Below are positions 11,658-23,191 of a DNA stretch of 64,000 nucleotides, one piece after another. This DNA comes from Poecilobothrus nobilitatus (Eukaryota > Arthropoda > Insecta > Diptera > Dolichopodidae), in NCBI GenBank assembly GCA_947095535.1, contig OX352774.1:169072200-169136199 (forward strand), written 5' to 3'. A program made the position numbers and the translations under genes. A model generated the notes under the pieces. The model did no database searches, was not told the origin of the DNA, and was given only the letters and a program-made list of their open reading frames with translations. Each line of letters starts with the position of its first letter. Within the stretch, counting starts at the first letter, position 1.

Positions 11658-12505
11658 AAAAATAAAACTTAAATAAAAGTGGAATTGTACATAGTTAACT
11701 GTGTCAATTCTAAAGTAACCGTACGAAATAAGGCACACTGTTACCATAAAAGTTAAACATATTTTTCAAAATTCCAGATATCTTTAAGTGAACTAAATTT
11801 TACAGAAGTTATTTCCAAAAAACTTGCCCATGTTTTATAAAATTGCAGATGAACCTATTTGCACTAAACACCAAGTTATTTTTCCTCTAAAAAGAAAGTT
11901 ATTTACACCAATTTATTTATATAAAAGAATATACATACTGATATACACAATATCTATTCATGAAACGCTAATATAAGGCCTCAGATTTTCAAATTTTTAA
12001 GGCCTCAGAGATTTTGGGAGGGATTTTAGAATTGAGAAGAAACAATTTGATGATTTACAAAATAATAGCTTTAAATAGGGCAAAAAGTATTATCAAAATG
12101 AAACAGAGTGTTAAGTGATATCTAATTGACTGCGATAAGTTTGGAATATGTTTAAGTAAATGGGCTGTACTTCTGCTTCTAAAAACTTGGATGGCCGTGA
12201 AAATTTCACTATTTTTCAGCTAATATAATAATAACAAGTTTGTGTGTATCAAAAATAATTAGATATAGAAAGAAATAAATATATAGCTACAAAAAAGTTT
12301 AGTCGACTCAGCAATACAGATAATAATAAAAATTAAAATTAAAAAAGATTTTTTTCTTTACAGTTCAATTTAGTTTCATGTCACTCGGCTAATTTGTTGA
12401 ACCGCAACTGCAAATGGATTGCATTTATATACGTTTCTGGTAAAAAAAATTGTGCCGCAACCGGAAAAATATACTTGTTTTCGCCTGAAATATCGCGAGA
12501 ATATA
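11658..12505. other. AT-rich spacer
   Basis: No gene recognised. A 61-codon minus-strand ORF at 12376-12561 overlaps the foldback end and is not considered coding. Confidence 0.4.
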
Positions 12506-13521
12506 AAAAACAAGGTAGAATGTAAACCAACGGTTTTTAAAAGCGCCCACTTCCAAAACACAATACAAACTGTTTAGAATTGTGACTTGCACAAAAATTT
12601 GAAAATTTAAAAAATAAAATTTAAGAAATTTTTTGTAATAAGAAAATATGTGAAAATAACACCTTTCTGGAATTTTGAGGGGCTGTAAGTCCGGAACCCT
12701 TTATAACTATGAAAAACCGTTAACACAAGTAAAAATATATTATTGAACCTTTAATTTTCATGTCTTGCAGAAAAAAACTTTGTACAGGTGCTTAAGTTAC
12801 AGGTGCCTAAAAATAGCAAATTTTCAATTTTTCACTAATACCTCTTAAGCATGGGGTGATGCAAAAATATTTTCTATACAGAGTTATAGCTCTTCAAAAC
12901 TGCGAAAAAGCCCCATTTTCAGATGTATATATCTCAGGTTCTGAGTAATAGTTTTGCAATCTAAAACCGCCAGAAGACCGAAAATGTAATTATCTACATA
13001 AAGCAATATCAAAATTTATGTAATATTTTGTAATTTACTATTTAAATTTACCGTTATGTGAGAACCACATTTTGCATGAAATTTCTTTTTTCATAACTCC
13101 GGCACGCCTTTAGATACGGAACCTAAAATTTTGAGACAAGAAAGAACTTTTAGAAGTAGTATAAGTTTTCTTAAAAAATTTTTTTGCACCACCCCCTGTT
13201 TAACGGTATTAGAGCTGAAAAATTGAAAATTTGCTATTTTTAGGCACCTGTAACTTAAGCACCTGTACACATTTTTCTTCGGTAAGACATAAAACTTAAA
13301 GCTCCAGTAATATAATTTTACGTGTGTTAACGGTTTTTCTGAGTTATATAGGGTTCCGGACTTACAGCCCCTCAAAATTCCAGAAAATTCCTATTTTCAC
13401 ATTTTTTCTTATTACATCAAATTTTCAAATTTTTGTGCAAGTCACAATTCTAAACAGTTTGTATTGTGTTTTGGAAATGTGCGCTTTTAAAAACCGTTGG
13501 TTTGCATTCTACCTTGTTTTT
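12506..13521. mobile_element. Family 2 foldback element with arms of about 340 bp
   Basis: The left end AAAACAAGGTAGAATG and the right end CATTCTACCTTGTTTT are inverted copies, and the match continues inward for about 340 bp on each side (to about 12850 and 13190) with small differences. The centre of roughly 330 bp also shows partial inverted similarity. Both arms contain TAAGTTACAGGTGCCTAAAA and GAGGGGCTGTAAGTCCGGA. There is no transposase, so it would be non-autonomous. ORFs of 94 and 70 codons inside the right arm are shadows. Confidence 0.8.
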
Positions 13522-13593
13522 GTTAAAGTTTCATAATTTACTTAAATTAAGAACATTTATTACAAAAGGTACAAAGTATTTTTACAAAAACGA

Positions 13594-13745
13594 ATTTTTT
13601 TTAATACATTTCTCTGCCACATAAACGTGGACAGGAAATTGCACAGCCTTTCCTGTTCAGCCGTGGCTGTAAATTCCGTAAGTGGGAATAACTCTTACGA
13701 CGAGTGTCGGAATGGAACCTACACTCCCTCGGCTAATTCAACTAA
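13594..13745 (-). repeat. Degraded tRNA-derived SINE-like repeat
   Basis: On the minus strand TAGCCGAGGGAG resembles a polymerase III A box and GGTTCCATTCC resembles a B box, closer together than in a tRNA. They are followed by a tail (AACAGGAAAGGCTGTG, CACGTTTATGTGGCAGAG) shared with 5283-5345. Confidence 0.5.
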
Positions 13746-14057
13746 AAAAAGGAAATAATAATTATATCCTTAGAAATAATAATTATAATCCTTTAAACAT
13801 AGAATTTTATAAATTAAACATTTATAGATCTTTAAAAATGTTTTGCTTTAGTCTGGTTTTCGTTTGAGTGAAATCAATGTGTGATTTGTATTTATTTCCC
13901 ATTAATAACATCCTGTGATTTGGTTCATCTTTACCATAGTTTCTCTGTGGTGTGAGGTAATGAAGAAGTTAGTCGATCTTAGACGCGAATTAGAGTTAAT
14001 ATCAATATTTGTAGAAATGATGGATGATATTATATTTCCTTTAATTATTTCGGTTAT
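13746..14057. other. AT-rich spacer
   Basis: No gene or repeat recognised; it separates the SINE-like repeat from the tRNA-like element. Confidence 0.4.
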
Positions 14058-14140
14058 CCAGCCAATGGTGTAGTAGTTAAGAGCACCACCTCTCACTCGT
14101 AATGGGGTGAGGGGTCTCGGGTTCGATCCCCGGCTGGGTA
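14058..14140 (+). repeat. tRNA-like element, copy 2 (best preserved)
   Basis: Starts CCAGCCAATGGTGTAGTAG and ends GGTTCGATCCCCGGCTGGGT. The A box (TGGTGTAGTAG) and B box (GGTTCGATCCC) both fit polymerase III consensus, and a T-arm can form (TCGGG/CCCGG). The middle is longer than a normal anticodon region and acceptor pairing needs a shifted register, so I call it a tRNA-derived element rather than a functional tRNA. Confidence 0.65.
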
Positions 14141-14485
14141 AATGAAAAAAATATATATATATAATACTATACTCTTATAATTTATAATCTAATATTTCAT
14201 ACCTAAAAATAGAAAATAATAATTAATAACAAAAATAATATAAATAAATACCTATAATCATGTTCCAGAAATAATCTATATCTAATAAATAATACTTAAT
14301 ACAAAATACAAAATACCTATTCCATCATGTGCACTTGTCAAACTGACATCAATGACATATGACATGACTAGCATAACCCAACAAACATCTGTATGTCAAG
14401 AGATAGGGATATGTAATCGCACCAAGACATCTTGCGGAAATATTTGGCGTCGTCTTTCTACAAAACGTGAGATTATGGAAATCAT

Positions 14486-15735
14486 GTGGATAGCTACAGC
14501 AGACCAGTCATCTTGCTTAGCGAACAAAATATGACTCAAGAAACTGAAACAGAGCCTCGGATATTACAAAATGAAAATACGGTAACGACCATTGGCACGA
14601 AAACAAGGACAAGAATTGGAAATTGGAATGTACGCACTCTGAAAGAAACATCAAGGTTAGCCCAAGTAGAAAGAGAAAGACAGAAATGCAAAGTTAAAAT
14701 TCTGTCAATTTTTTCTGTCAAATTTACAGTCAATCTTACTTCAAGTTGGTGAAGAAGTCTTAGGTAAAACAATACCTAATAAGAAAGAGTGGATATCCGA
14801 TGAAACCTGGACCCTAATTCAGCAAAGAAGGAAACTTAGAGAAAAACTATTACTAACCCAATCGGATGAAGTCAAAAACCAATATAACCTGAAAGCGAAA
14901 GAAGTAAAGAAAAGTGCCAGAAGAGACAAAAAGAAATTCTTCAACAATATTGTAGCTGATGCACAAAGAGCAGCAAACCAAAATAATATGCGCTCCCTCT
15001 ACAACAAAGTAAGAATTCTCACAAAACAGAACTTAATGAAAAATCGTCCAGTTAGAAATAAGAATGGACAAATGCTCACTTCAACCCAAGAGCAAATCCA
15101 GAGATGGAAAGAACATTTCGAAGAAACAAACAACGAAGATAGTGGAGATAGTAATGAAAGCGATGAAGAAGAAAGTTCCCCTACTGCAGACACAAGAAGC
15201 CGAATTACTGTAAATGCCCCATCAAACAGAGAAATTATAGCTGCATTTTCAAGGCTGAAAATCAACAAAGCGCCGGGTATAGATGGAATACCTTCAGAAC
15301 TTCTCCAAGCAAACACAGGATATATAGCAGAAGTTCTTCAGCCTATCTTGGAAGAAATTTGGAACAATGAAGCCATACCGTAAAGCTGGAAAACAGGAAT
15401 CATAATAAAACTTCCAAAAAAGGGAAATCTCCAAGAATGCAAAAATTGGCATGGTATTACAGTCCTAAACACACTAAATAAATTACTGGCTCTCATAATA
15501 CACTCCAGAATTAATGCACGAATAGAGGACACCCTTCGTGAGCAACAAGCATGTTTTAGAAAGCAGCGCAGCTGTACAGATCACTCAAATACTCTGCGTC
15601 TGATAATCGAGAATGGAAATCACCACTCTACATAACATTCGTGGACTTTGAAAGAGCATTCGATAAAATAAAACACAGGGCCATCTGGAAGACCCTCAGA
15701 AGAAGGAATATACCACCTAAAAATTTTTTTGTATA
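14486..15735 (+). pseudogene. RTE-like LINE, internally deleted and 3'-truncated
   Basis: Encodes parts of an endonuclease-reverse transcriptase. The first part ends with IGNWNVRTLKETSRLAQVE, the classic start of the endonuclease domain. At about 14700 the sequence jumps past the rest of the endonuclease to the linker (WISDETWTLIQQRRKLREK), losing about 200 residues. The linker runs to RWKEHFEETNN, then the polymerase begins: INKAPGIDGIPSELLQA, a stop at about 15381 (IP*SWKTG), KLPKKGNLQECKNW, CFRKQRSCTDH and motif A FVDFERAFDKI. The copy ends at about 15735 before the YADD box. At least one stop and two frameshifts are visible. The missing C-terminal part resembles the fragment at 6930-7290. 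Confidence 0.85.
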
Positions 15736-15759
15736 CTCAATTCTATCAATATGAGATTG

Positions 15760-16970
15760 ACAGAAAAGAGACCACACCTGACTAGCATATATTCAAGGTT
15801 ACGTCTAACGAGACATGTATATAAAGATTTAAGTGTGTAAGGATCAGTAAATTTCTTTGACCATCGATTAACAAAACCAAACATTGAATTCGATTAATGA
15901 ATTATGCTTTCATAATAGTCCTTGAAAGTTAATTTACTGTCGAAGAGAATACCTAGATCTCTTATTGATTTAGTTTTAGTCAACCTTTAATTATTAATAG
16001 AGTATTGAAAGTTAATATTATTCAGTCGCCGAGAAAAAATCATGAATGCACATTTTCTGACATTAAGAAGAAGATTATTTATGTTACACCAATAGAAGAA
16101 ATTATTTAGGTCAGCTTAAAGTAAGTTGGCATGTTTTATGCATGTAACTTTTTAAAAATTTTCATATTATCTGCGTAAAATTTAATGTCACTGTGGCGAA
16201 TGAATTAAGGTACTAACATCATTAATGGACTAAATAAAAAGAAGCGGTCCCAAATGGCTTCCTTGTGGAACTCCTGAGTTTGCTGAAAAAGATTTAGAAG
16301 TACAGAAACTAAAGAACACTGTAATTTCTATCCTTATGATAGGAATTTATCGACAACGTTCAGGAAAACCATACTTTTTTAATTTTATTAAAATAGTACT
16401 GTGGGGTAAAATAACAAATGCCTTGCTAAAATCAATGTATACAACATCCATTTTAAATGCTGATTCCATATTATTATAAAATCTGATTCCATATTAAATA
16501 ATCTGAAAAATATCTAGATTAAGAGAAGTATTAAAAAGAATAGATAATGGAAGAGAACAAGAATCAGAACAGTTTATTAATATACTTTCTGGAATGCCAT
16601 CTGGTCCAGGAAAATAGTTTAGTTTAAGTTTATCTTGATACTATTTTACTAGAATATCAGTTATGTGTACACTTCGAGAAGAAACTTCATTATTTCTATT
16701 TATATGATTAAAATTATTAATATCTGCACAAAAATTAGAATTCTAATTTGTAAGGTAAAGAAAAAAACTTACGAAAATATTCAGTAATTTTAAATGGACC
16801 ATTACTTGTATTACCATTAAAACTCATATGTGTGGGATATTCATCACATTTGCGTTTAGTGTTGACAAATTCCCAAAATTCTTTTGGATTAGATGTAAAT
16901 TTAGCCGATATGTTCCGAACATATAATTCATAAAAATCTTCAGATAAACTTAAATTAGTTGAATAATATT
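15760..16970 (-). pseudogene. Jockey-like LINE reverse transcriptase, long decayed copy
   Basis: Read on the minus strand, the polymerase can be followed almost end to end despite stops: NPKEFWEFVNTKRKCDEYP (linker), YFPGPDGIPE (motif with GPDGIP), VYIDFSKAFVILPH (motif A), ANSGVPQGSHLGPLLFI (motif B), LRR-YENF in place of the YADD region, LLLNVRKCAFMIFSRR and RDLGILFDSKLTF. The motif B string matches the fragment at 640-1037, so both come from related elements. The copy lacks an endonuclease and a clean C-terminus. It abuts the RTE-like copy tail-to-tail at about 15740-15760. Confidence 0.85.
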
Positions 16971-17526
16971 AAGAAATTGCTATAATCAATACTACTTCTT
17001 GTTTTTAAATATTTTCGTCAGCATATATTTTTTTTTGTTTCTCAACTTTTTGTTTTAGCGTGTGAACGAACGAGGGCAGGAGTTCGTTGATCTATATATT
17101 TGCTTAAATATATAGATGCCACATTTATTAAAATTACTTCGTTTTGATATGTTTTAAATATTTATATTTTGAATAAATCTAGTTTCAACTTATAAAATTA
17201 ATTTTAAAATATTATTTTATATATTATATTTATATTTGTTAATACATACTGAATATTTATTTATACATTAATTTTTAAGTGTTAACATTCATTATCATTT
17301 TAAAAATATTTTAATAATATTTTGTTATGATATTTTATAAAAAAAACTAGCTTTTTATATTTACGCAATATCAAATTTAAACGTGTTCTAAATTTTTTAT
17401 TTCACCTAAATACATATGAATGTCACTTATTTTAACACCCACCTAAATTTAGTTTTTTTTTTTTTTACTGGAACAATAATTCTAAGCACATAATTGTAAT
17501 TCAACATATTCAGGATAAAAGATATC
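16971..17526. other. AT-rich spacer
   Basis: No gene or repeat recognised. Confidence 0.4.
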
Positions 17527-17856
17527 TTAAGGGCGTTCCAGTGTTGTTGCTTTATTTTTTGCTCTTATATTGTTTTGTTTTCCTTTTTTAGATTTTGTAA
17601 TTTCAAAAAGAAAAAAACATATATATCTAGGTATTATATGTATATAATTTGTATATAACATATTAAACAAAATACAATAAAAACTATCACCAACTTCAAA
17701 AGAAATGTACATTTTTTTATGTATTATTTTATGTCTGGAATAGATTTTCCAGAATTGTTTGTAGTCCATGGAAAATTGAAAACAGTTTTCTCCTAAGTAC
17801 ATTTTTTTTCTTCCTTTCCATTTAAATCGAAATTTTTTACATTTAGAACCTGATGA
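17527..17856 (-). other. Possible coding exon of unknown product
   Basis: On the minus strand a plausible splice acceptor (ACCCACCATCATCAG, with a T-run just upstream) is followed by an open stretch of about 108 codons to a stop at 17527. It starts GSKCKKFRFKWKGRKK and contains LGENCFQFSMDYKQFW. Such a long open frame is unusual at this AT content. It lies downstream of the ADAMTS-like exons on the same strand, so it could be a terminal exon, but the reading phase does not follow directly from exon 23779-23895: phase 0 gives only 18 codons to a stop. I recognise no domain. It could also be chance. Confidence 0.2.
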
Positions 17857-20737
17857 TGGTGGGTAAAAAAATTTATTAATATTAAATATGAAGAAAAGAA
17901 AGGATATAAATAAAAATGATTATACTGATATAATCATAAAGAAACAACAATTTATATTAACAAAAGAAACATAAAAATAAGACGAAGAACAACAACTAAA
18001 AAAATTATAGTCAAGACTTTAAACGTTAAATAAAAGGAGAAGGATAAATTAACACTTCTTTTTTATCCAATTTTTCTTTTTTTAAATGTTTTGATATTGT
18101 TGTCAGTTTTCTAGGAAATGCACAATCAACACAGCAAAAACTAGCAAACAAAAAATGTATAAATATAAACCTAAGGTTAAATACGAAATGGAGGAAATAG
18201 TGGATATATAGTAAAAAATCTAACAATCATTCAAAACAAAAAAAAACCCTTTTCGGTAATTTTAATAAAAAGACAAAATTTTTCAAAAATAAAACAACAC
18301 ATATTTTTTCCAGTTTTACAACAATGTAAAAATTGCAGTAAAATTGTATTTAAAATATGGAACAAAAAGAACTATTGAAAACTGAACTAAGAAATGTCTT
18401 AGAAGGAATGGACTGCATCTTGACATAAAAATTATCAGGCACAAAAAATTTTAAAAATAAATGAAATTAAAATTATAAAGTAATGTATAAAACATCGAAA
18501 TTAGGTTTTTGAAAGCAATTAAGTAAAACGAAAGCCACAAATATACTTAAGCAATCATATTTAATAAGGAACAGAAGTGGAATCACGGGATCGCAAAGTA
18601 AGTGGATATTTCTTTATTCAACAGTTAAACTGCATTTTAAGACACTAAGAAAGTTTCTCTAAACTATATTTGATAATGTGCGCTATCAGAATTGTATCCT
18701 TTACCTATTTAATTAGATTTAAAGATTTTCAATTATTTGATATTTTACACAGATCTGTAAAATATATTAAATTAAATTATGAGTTCATAACAGAAATTTA
18801 TTTAATTAAATTTAAAAAAATTAAATTTGTAAAATTTTAATTTACAAAAAACAAATTCATTTAATTTAAAAGTTTCAATTTATTGATTCGCTTCTTAATT
18901 CAATTAAAACTTTTTACTAGATTACCTTCTCATTCCTAATTTGTAAAAGTTCATTTGTATCCTTTTTTTAGACAAAAAAAAAAAAAAACAAAACACTAAA
19001 TAGTCTAATATTATATATATAATGTATGTATATAAATCAGTACTATAAAAAATAAGCGATCTCTATATTTTTAACAATTTCTCTTCCCTGGAAACATCAT
19101 CATCATTATTGTAACATTCAGTTTATCATAAAAAGGTGTTATATTTTATCTGAAAGATTTCTTGTAAAAGGCAGTTTTCTTTCTTTTAAAAATTATTTAA
19201 CTCTCTTTTTTGGCAAAACAAAAATCAGAAATTAAATAGAGTGAAAGGATGAAAGATGAAAATTCATAGGGCAGACATCATCATCACTCGTTGACGCAGA
19301 CCGAAGCAAAACAGAAACCAAACATATAAATAAATAAACAAACACAACAAAAAAAGGATCAAAATCCTTAAAAGATTAAGTATCTAAAAGATAACAACTA
19401 ACAGTACAAATAACAGTTTAGTATATATATAAATGTGTGCAAAAAACAAACCAAAGCGAAGCAGATAAAACGATGAAATAAAATGAAAAAAAAAATTGTG
19501 GTGGTAGTCAAAAAAGAAAAATAATGGAAAGGACAATTCTTTTAACGAAATAATGACTTAACTAGCGACAAGAATTAGGTTTTCTTATTTTTTTTTGTCT
19601 TTTTATACTTTCTTATGCTCTTAGATTTCAATAGCGGCTTATTATTATTTTTTTTTTTGTTGGTTAAGTTTTTGTTTGTTTGTTTGAATTGTGTTTTTTG
19701 TGGATATCCAGAATTCAACCATATGGAATGAAAAAGATTAACTTAGAATGTAATGAGATGAGATTGGAACAAGATAGGAAAATATGCCATACCAAAAATT
19801 GTGAATGTTTTGGCTTATAAAGGGATCAAAACTTTGTTAAAAGTAACAGAAAACTTTTTTGTTTTGTATCTTTTACTTTTATTTTGGGTCTAATTAATGT
19901 GATTTTTCTTTTTTTTATTCTTTAAAATATATTCTTAAATTTCTTTGGTATTTACAAATTTTTTTGTTTCCTTCTTTATTTTGTTTTTATTGTGAATAAA
20001 ACGAAGAGATTGCTAAGAAAAAACGAAAAGAAAGAAAAAATTGGAAAAGTGTAAGTATAAACATTTAACAAAAATGAACAAACCAAATGAATTTTTAGTA
20101 TAGAATAGAAAAATAAAAACAAAATTTCACGCATTGAATTGAAAAGTTTTCACCTTTTAAAAATTGAGGGCATTTTCCGCTTAAAGCCATTCGGTATTTT
20201 TTAGTAGCTCTACCATTACTTTTTGATTCTTTTTCGTTTTATATTTTCTTAAAATTTTCCTATCATAAAACTTTCCTCATTAATTGGGTCAGATATTTTT
20301 GTGGGAGAGGTGAAATACTTTGCCTTTGTAATGTTGACAAAGTTATACAAGCAGGTTAAAATTTAAAAACATGACCTTTTTCTTTTAATATCACAAATTA
20401 AAGAAATCTATGGATAATAATCATATTACCAAAGAGTTTTAGATCAGATATTCGTTGTAGTTATATAAAATAACATAATAAGTACATACAAATTTGATTA
20501 AACTTTTTTTTAAGATTTTGACTGTAGCAATTGATTTGTTTTGAATTTTAATTTAATTTTTTCAAAATGATTTTAAATATTTTTAAAAGCATTTTTACAG
20601 CATAAGTTTTAAATTTTTTAAAAAAGTTTCTGGGTAATAATGTTTTAAAATTTCTGGGTAATAATGTTCTAATTTTATTGAATTTATTGATAAGATAAGT
20701 AAATTTTGATTATATTTATATACCCTTGTAAAAATAT
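17857..20737. other. Long AT-rich stretch without recognised gene
   Basis: Runs of A and T, with CATCATCATCATT at about 19097 and GACATCATCATCAC at about 19274. I found no splice-flanked coding exon and no known transposon. It might include 3' untranslated sequence or intron of the ADAMTS-like gene, but nothing proves it. Confidence 0.4.
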
Positions 20738-20830
20738 AATGTTCAAGCTTTAATTTTTGCATTTTACCCTAAAAAAAATTTGCATAGATGTTTAAGTTAC
20801 AGGTGTCTAAATATAGGAATTTTTAAAATT
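20738..20830 (+). repeat. Fragment of family 1/2 module
   Basis: GTTCAAGCTTTAATTTTTGCA followed by TTTAAGTTACAGGTGTCTAAA matches the central module of families 1 and 2. Confidence 0.6.
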
Positions 20831-20869
20831 TTTAGATTTGAAATTTTAGATTGGAAAAATGACACGATG

Positions 20870-21065
20870 AGATATTAATATATTTAAAGATACACAAGAT
20901 GATGTATTTGAAAATAGAACTTCTTCCAAGTTTAAGGAGCTGCAGCTTCGTAATGGCATAAAGCATAAAAAGTTTACGAAGAGAAACAGCATCAAATTTT
21001 TTAAGAGATTTACCCAAGGAATTTTACATTGTTTTATCTTAAACAGTGTCATAGTTTTAAAAAGA
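20870..21065 (+). pseudogene. Possible Ty3/gypsy integrase scrap
   Basis: A short reading frame contains RTSSKFKELQLRNGIKHKKF, which resembles the integrase core stretch (DNGT.F.S.EF..F...NGIKH) of LTR retrotransposons. Other catalytic residues are not visible and the downstream sequence does not clearly continue the family. Minus-strand ORFs over the same bases are shadows. Confidence 0.35.
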
Positions 21066-21298
21066 CAAGGATGGATAGATGGTTAGAGCGAAAATAAGCA
21101 AATTTGTCAAAAAAAAAATTTTCAATAAACATACACAAAAACTTAAAAATTTAAACAAAAGAATTGAAAAAAATTAGGCATTTATAAAATAAACTGCAGG
21201 GTTATTATCAGTGTATATGTGTGTATATATGTAGGTAAGTCTTCGAGAAGTTTAGAAGTCAGTTTAACAAAAAATAAATAAGAGTCAACTTGCGGAGT

Positions 21299-21439
21299 GC
21301 TTTTTGGAAACATATAGTTAAGGAGAATAAAATCATAAGGATAGGAGACAGAAGAGTACAGTTACATGAAATAGATAAAATTATTCTGTTAAAAGAATTA
21401 GCAGATTTTCATATACCAAATGTTTGGGAAAACATTTAA
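21299..21439 (+). other. Short open stretch of unknown origin
   Basis: Forty-six codons reading AFWKHIVKENKIIRIGDRRV and then VQLHEIDKIILLKELADF, ending in a stop. The composition is protein-like, but I do not recognise a family. It is most likely a transposon fragment. Confidence 0.2.
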
Positions 21440-21639
21440 ATTCATAAAAGAAGAACAATTGTAATGAAAAACATGGTTCGGTTAGCTGTTAATGGTTAGG
21501 TTATGGTTAGCTGACCAGAAGTATTTTATAATAAATCATAAATATGTATAAGATTGATGAGTAATAAGGTATAGTTGTAAAATTAAAATTGAATTTAATT
21601 GTTTAAACATTTTTTAATAATTTTGTTGGTTAAGGTTAG

Positions 21640-22110
21640 AAAAGAAAGGATATCGTTAATTTTGCAACCAACTCTAAAATCCTAAAACTACGAAGGATTT
21701 TCAAGTTGGTTAGAAAATCAAGGTTACAATAATAATTTATTCAGCAGCGGCAGCCCTCACTTTTATTGTTGTAATGTGTGTATAAAAAGATAATTAAGAG
21801 TGATTTAAAAATTGATTACAAAATAGGATTATATGCTTTTTCCAGAATATGAGAATTTATGAATATAGGAGATTCTGATTAGGACGAATTTTAGAGTTAG
21901 TTACAAAATCAGGATTATACGCTTTTTCAGAATACGTACTTATGTGCGAAATTCCGAATTTAGAGGCATTTTTAGTTGTTTATCAAATCAAGGTTATACG
22001 GTTTTTTCAGAATATGTATTTCTATGTAAGATTCTGAATTAAGAGGGATTTTAGAATTGGTTACAAAATCAGAGTTGCCTGTTTTTCCAGAATATGTGAA
22101 AAATATAGTA
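21640..22110 (+). repeat. Family 4 repeat with internal minisatellite, plus orientation
   Basis: About four imperfect units of roughly 81 bp, starting near 21818, 21901, 21980 and 22061. Each unit has TTACAAAATCAGGATTATAC, TTTTTCAGAATATG, AGATTCTGA and GGATTTTAGAGTTGG. A GC-rich block (CAGCAGCGGCAGCCCTCAC) lies at 21742-21760. Inverted copies are at 27590-28000 and a partial one at 37060-37340. Confidence 0.7.
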
Positions 22111-22852
22111 TATTCAAACAGATATATTTTGGAAATTTCGATATCAAATCAAATCAAAATCGAATATGAAAAGCATTTTTATATGAAAAATAAATTTTTT
22201 TTTAGTCCTACCCAAAAACAAATAATTTACCATAACTCAAAAACTGAAAGGTTTAGAGCAGTCAAAGAGAGCTTATCAGAAAGAGAGGAAATATTGCCAA
22301 AAAATGTATTTACAAAAACAGTACCGTTGAATAGAGTTTTTTCAAAAAAATTTAAGCTAAAAATGTTATTTTTGTTTTAAGTACCTTGCACTGAAATGAC
22401 ACAATCTGTACTAATGGTATGCATATTACCTGTGAGCTCGTTTATATAACTGTCTTTTGGAACTATAACGATTTAAATAGCTCTAATAAAGTTTCACCCC
22501 CAGAGGCTTCATTTTCCAAAGTATAGCCAAGGTTAGTTACTATTTAATTTTCAGAAAATTTGAATATTTTATTTTGGATTATTATTAGTTATTGTTAAAT
22601 TTAAATTTAAATTTTGCGAACATTTTAACATAATTGCGATTTAATTTTAACATAGCATTTAAAATTTTTTTTTGTGTTTTTAAAATTTTTTGGAATGGGA
22701 ATTAGTGTAATTTTTGGGAATAATTTCAGTAATTCTTTATGTATTTGCACCTTTCTTAATTCTGGAGGTATTTATAACTTTTTTTGTTTTAACATATAAT
22801 AATAAATTTTCATAGACTAAAGACAAGACTAAAAGCAGTATTTAAAAGTTTT
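22111..22852. other. AT-rich sequence without recognised gene
   Basis: The plus-strand ORF at 22057-22380 runs out of the family 4 array and shows no domain. GTTCCAAAAGACAGTTATAT (minus strand, about 22445-22464) looks repeat-like, but no second copy was found here. Confidence 0.35.
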
Positions 22853-22955
22853 GTATATACTTCCGCAGAGGAGTAATCATCGATTTAGATAACGTCATCA
22901 CATAATGCTACTTAATATCTCCAAGTTTCCGAATACATATGCCATTAGTACCGAT

Positions 22956-22970
22956 GCCGCCATCTAGTGG
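22956..22970 (-). promoter_or_regulatory. CTCF-core-like motif, left MITE arm
   Basis: The minus strand reads CCACTAGATGGCGGC, close to the core recognised by CTCF in animals (CCACTAGnnGGCGC type). Binding is inferred only. Confidence 0.4.
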
Positions 22971-23176
22971 CCAAAAAATGCATTACAAAATTGTTGTTTC
23001 AGTTTCGTATTTGTGTCCTCTGGTGGGGCTATTTGCCAATACATATCAATATTGTAGAAATAGTTTCCAATACTATATTGTAGAAAATGGTTCCAGCTTA
23101 TTATCTTACGGGAAAAATATAACGGTTTAATTAAAATAATACCAAATGTTCGAAAATTTTGTAATGTAGTTTTTGG

Positions 23177-23191
23177 GCACTAGATGGCGGC
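23177..23191 (+). promoter_or_regulatory. CTCF-core-like motif, right MITE arm
   Basis: The plus strand reads GCACTAGATGGCGGC, the inverted partner of 22956-22970, with one change in the first positions (GCAC for CCAC). Confidence 0.35.

Noticed and set aside
13091..13536. ORFs of 94 and 70 codons on opposite strands
   Set aside because: They lie inside the right arm of the foldback element at 12506-13521 and their frames follow repeat sequence with no domain.
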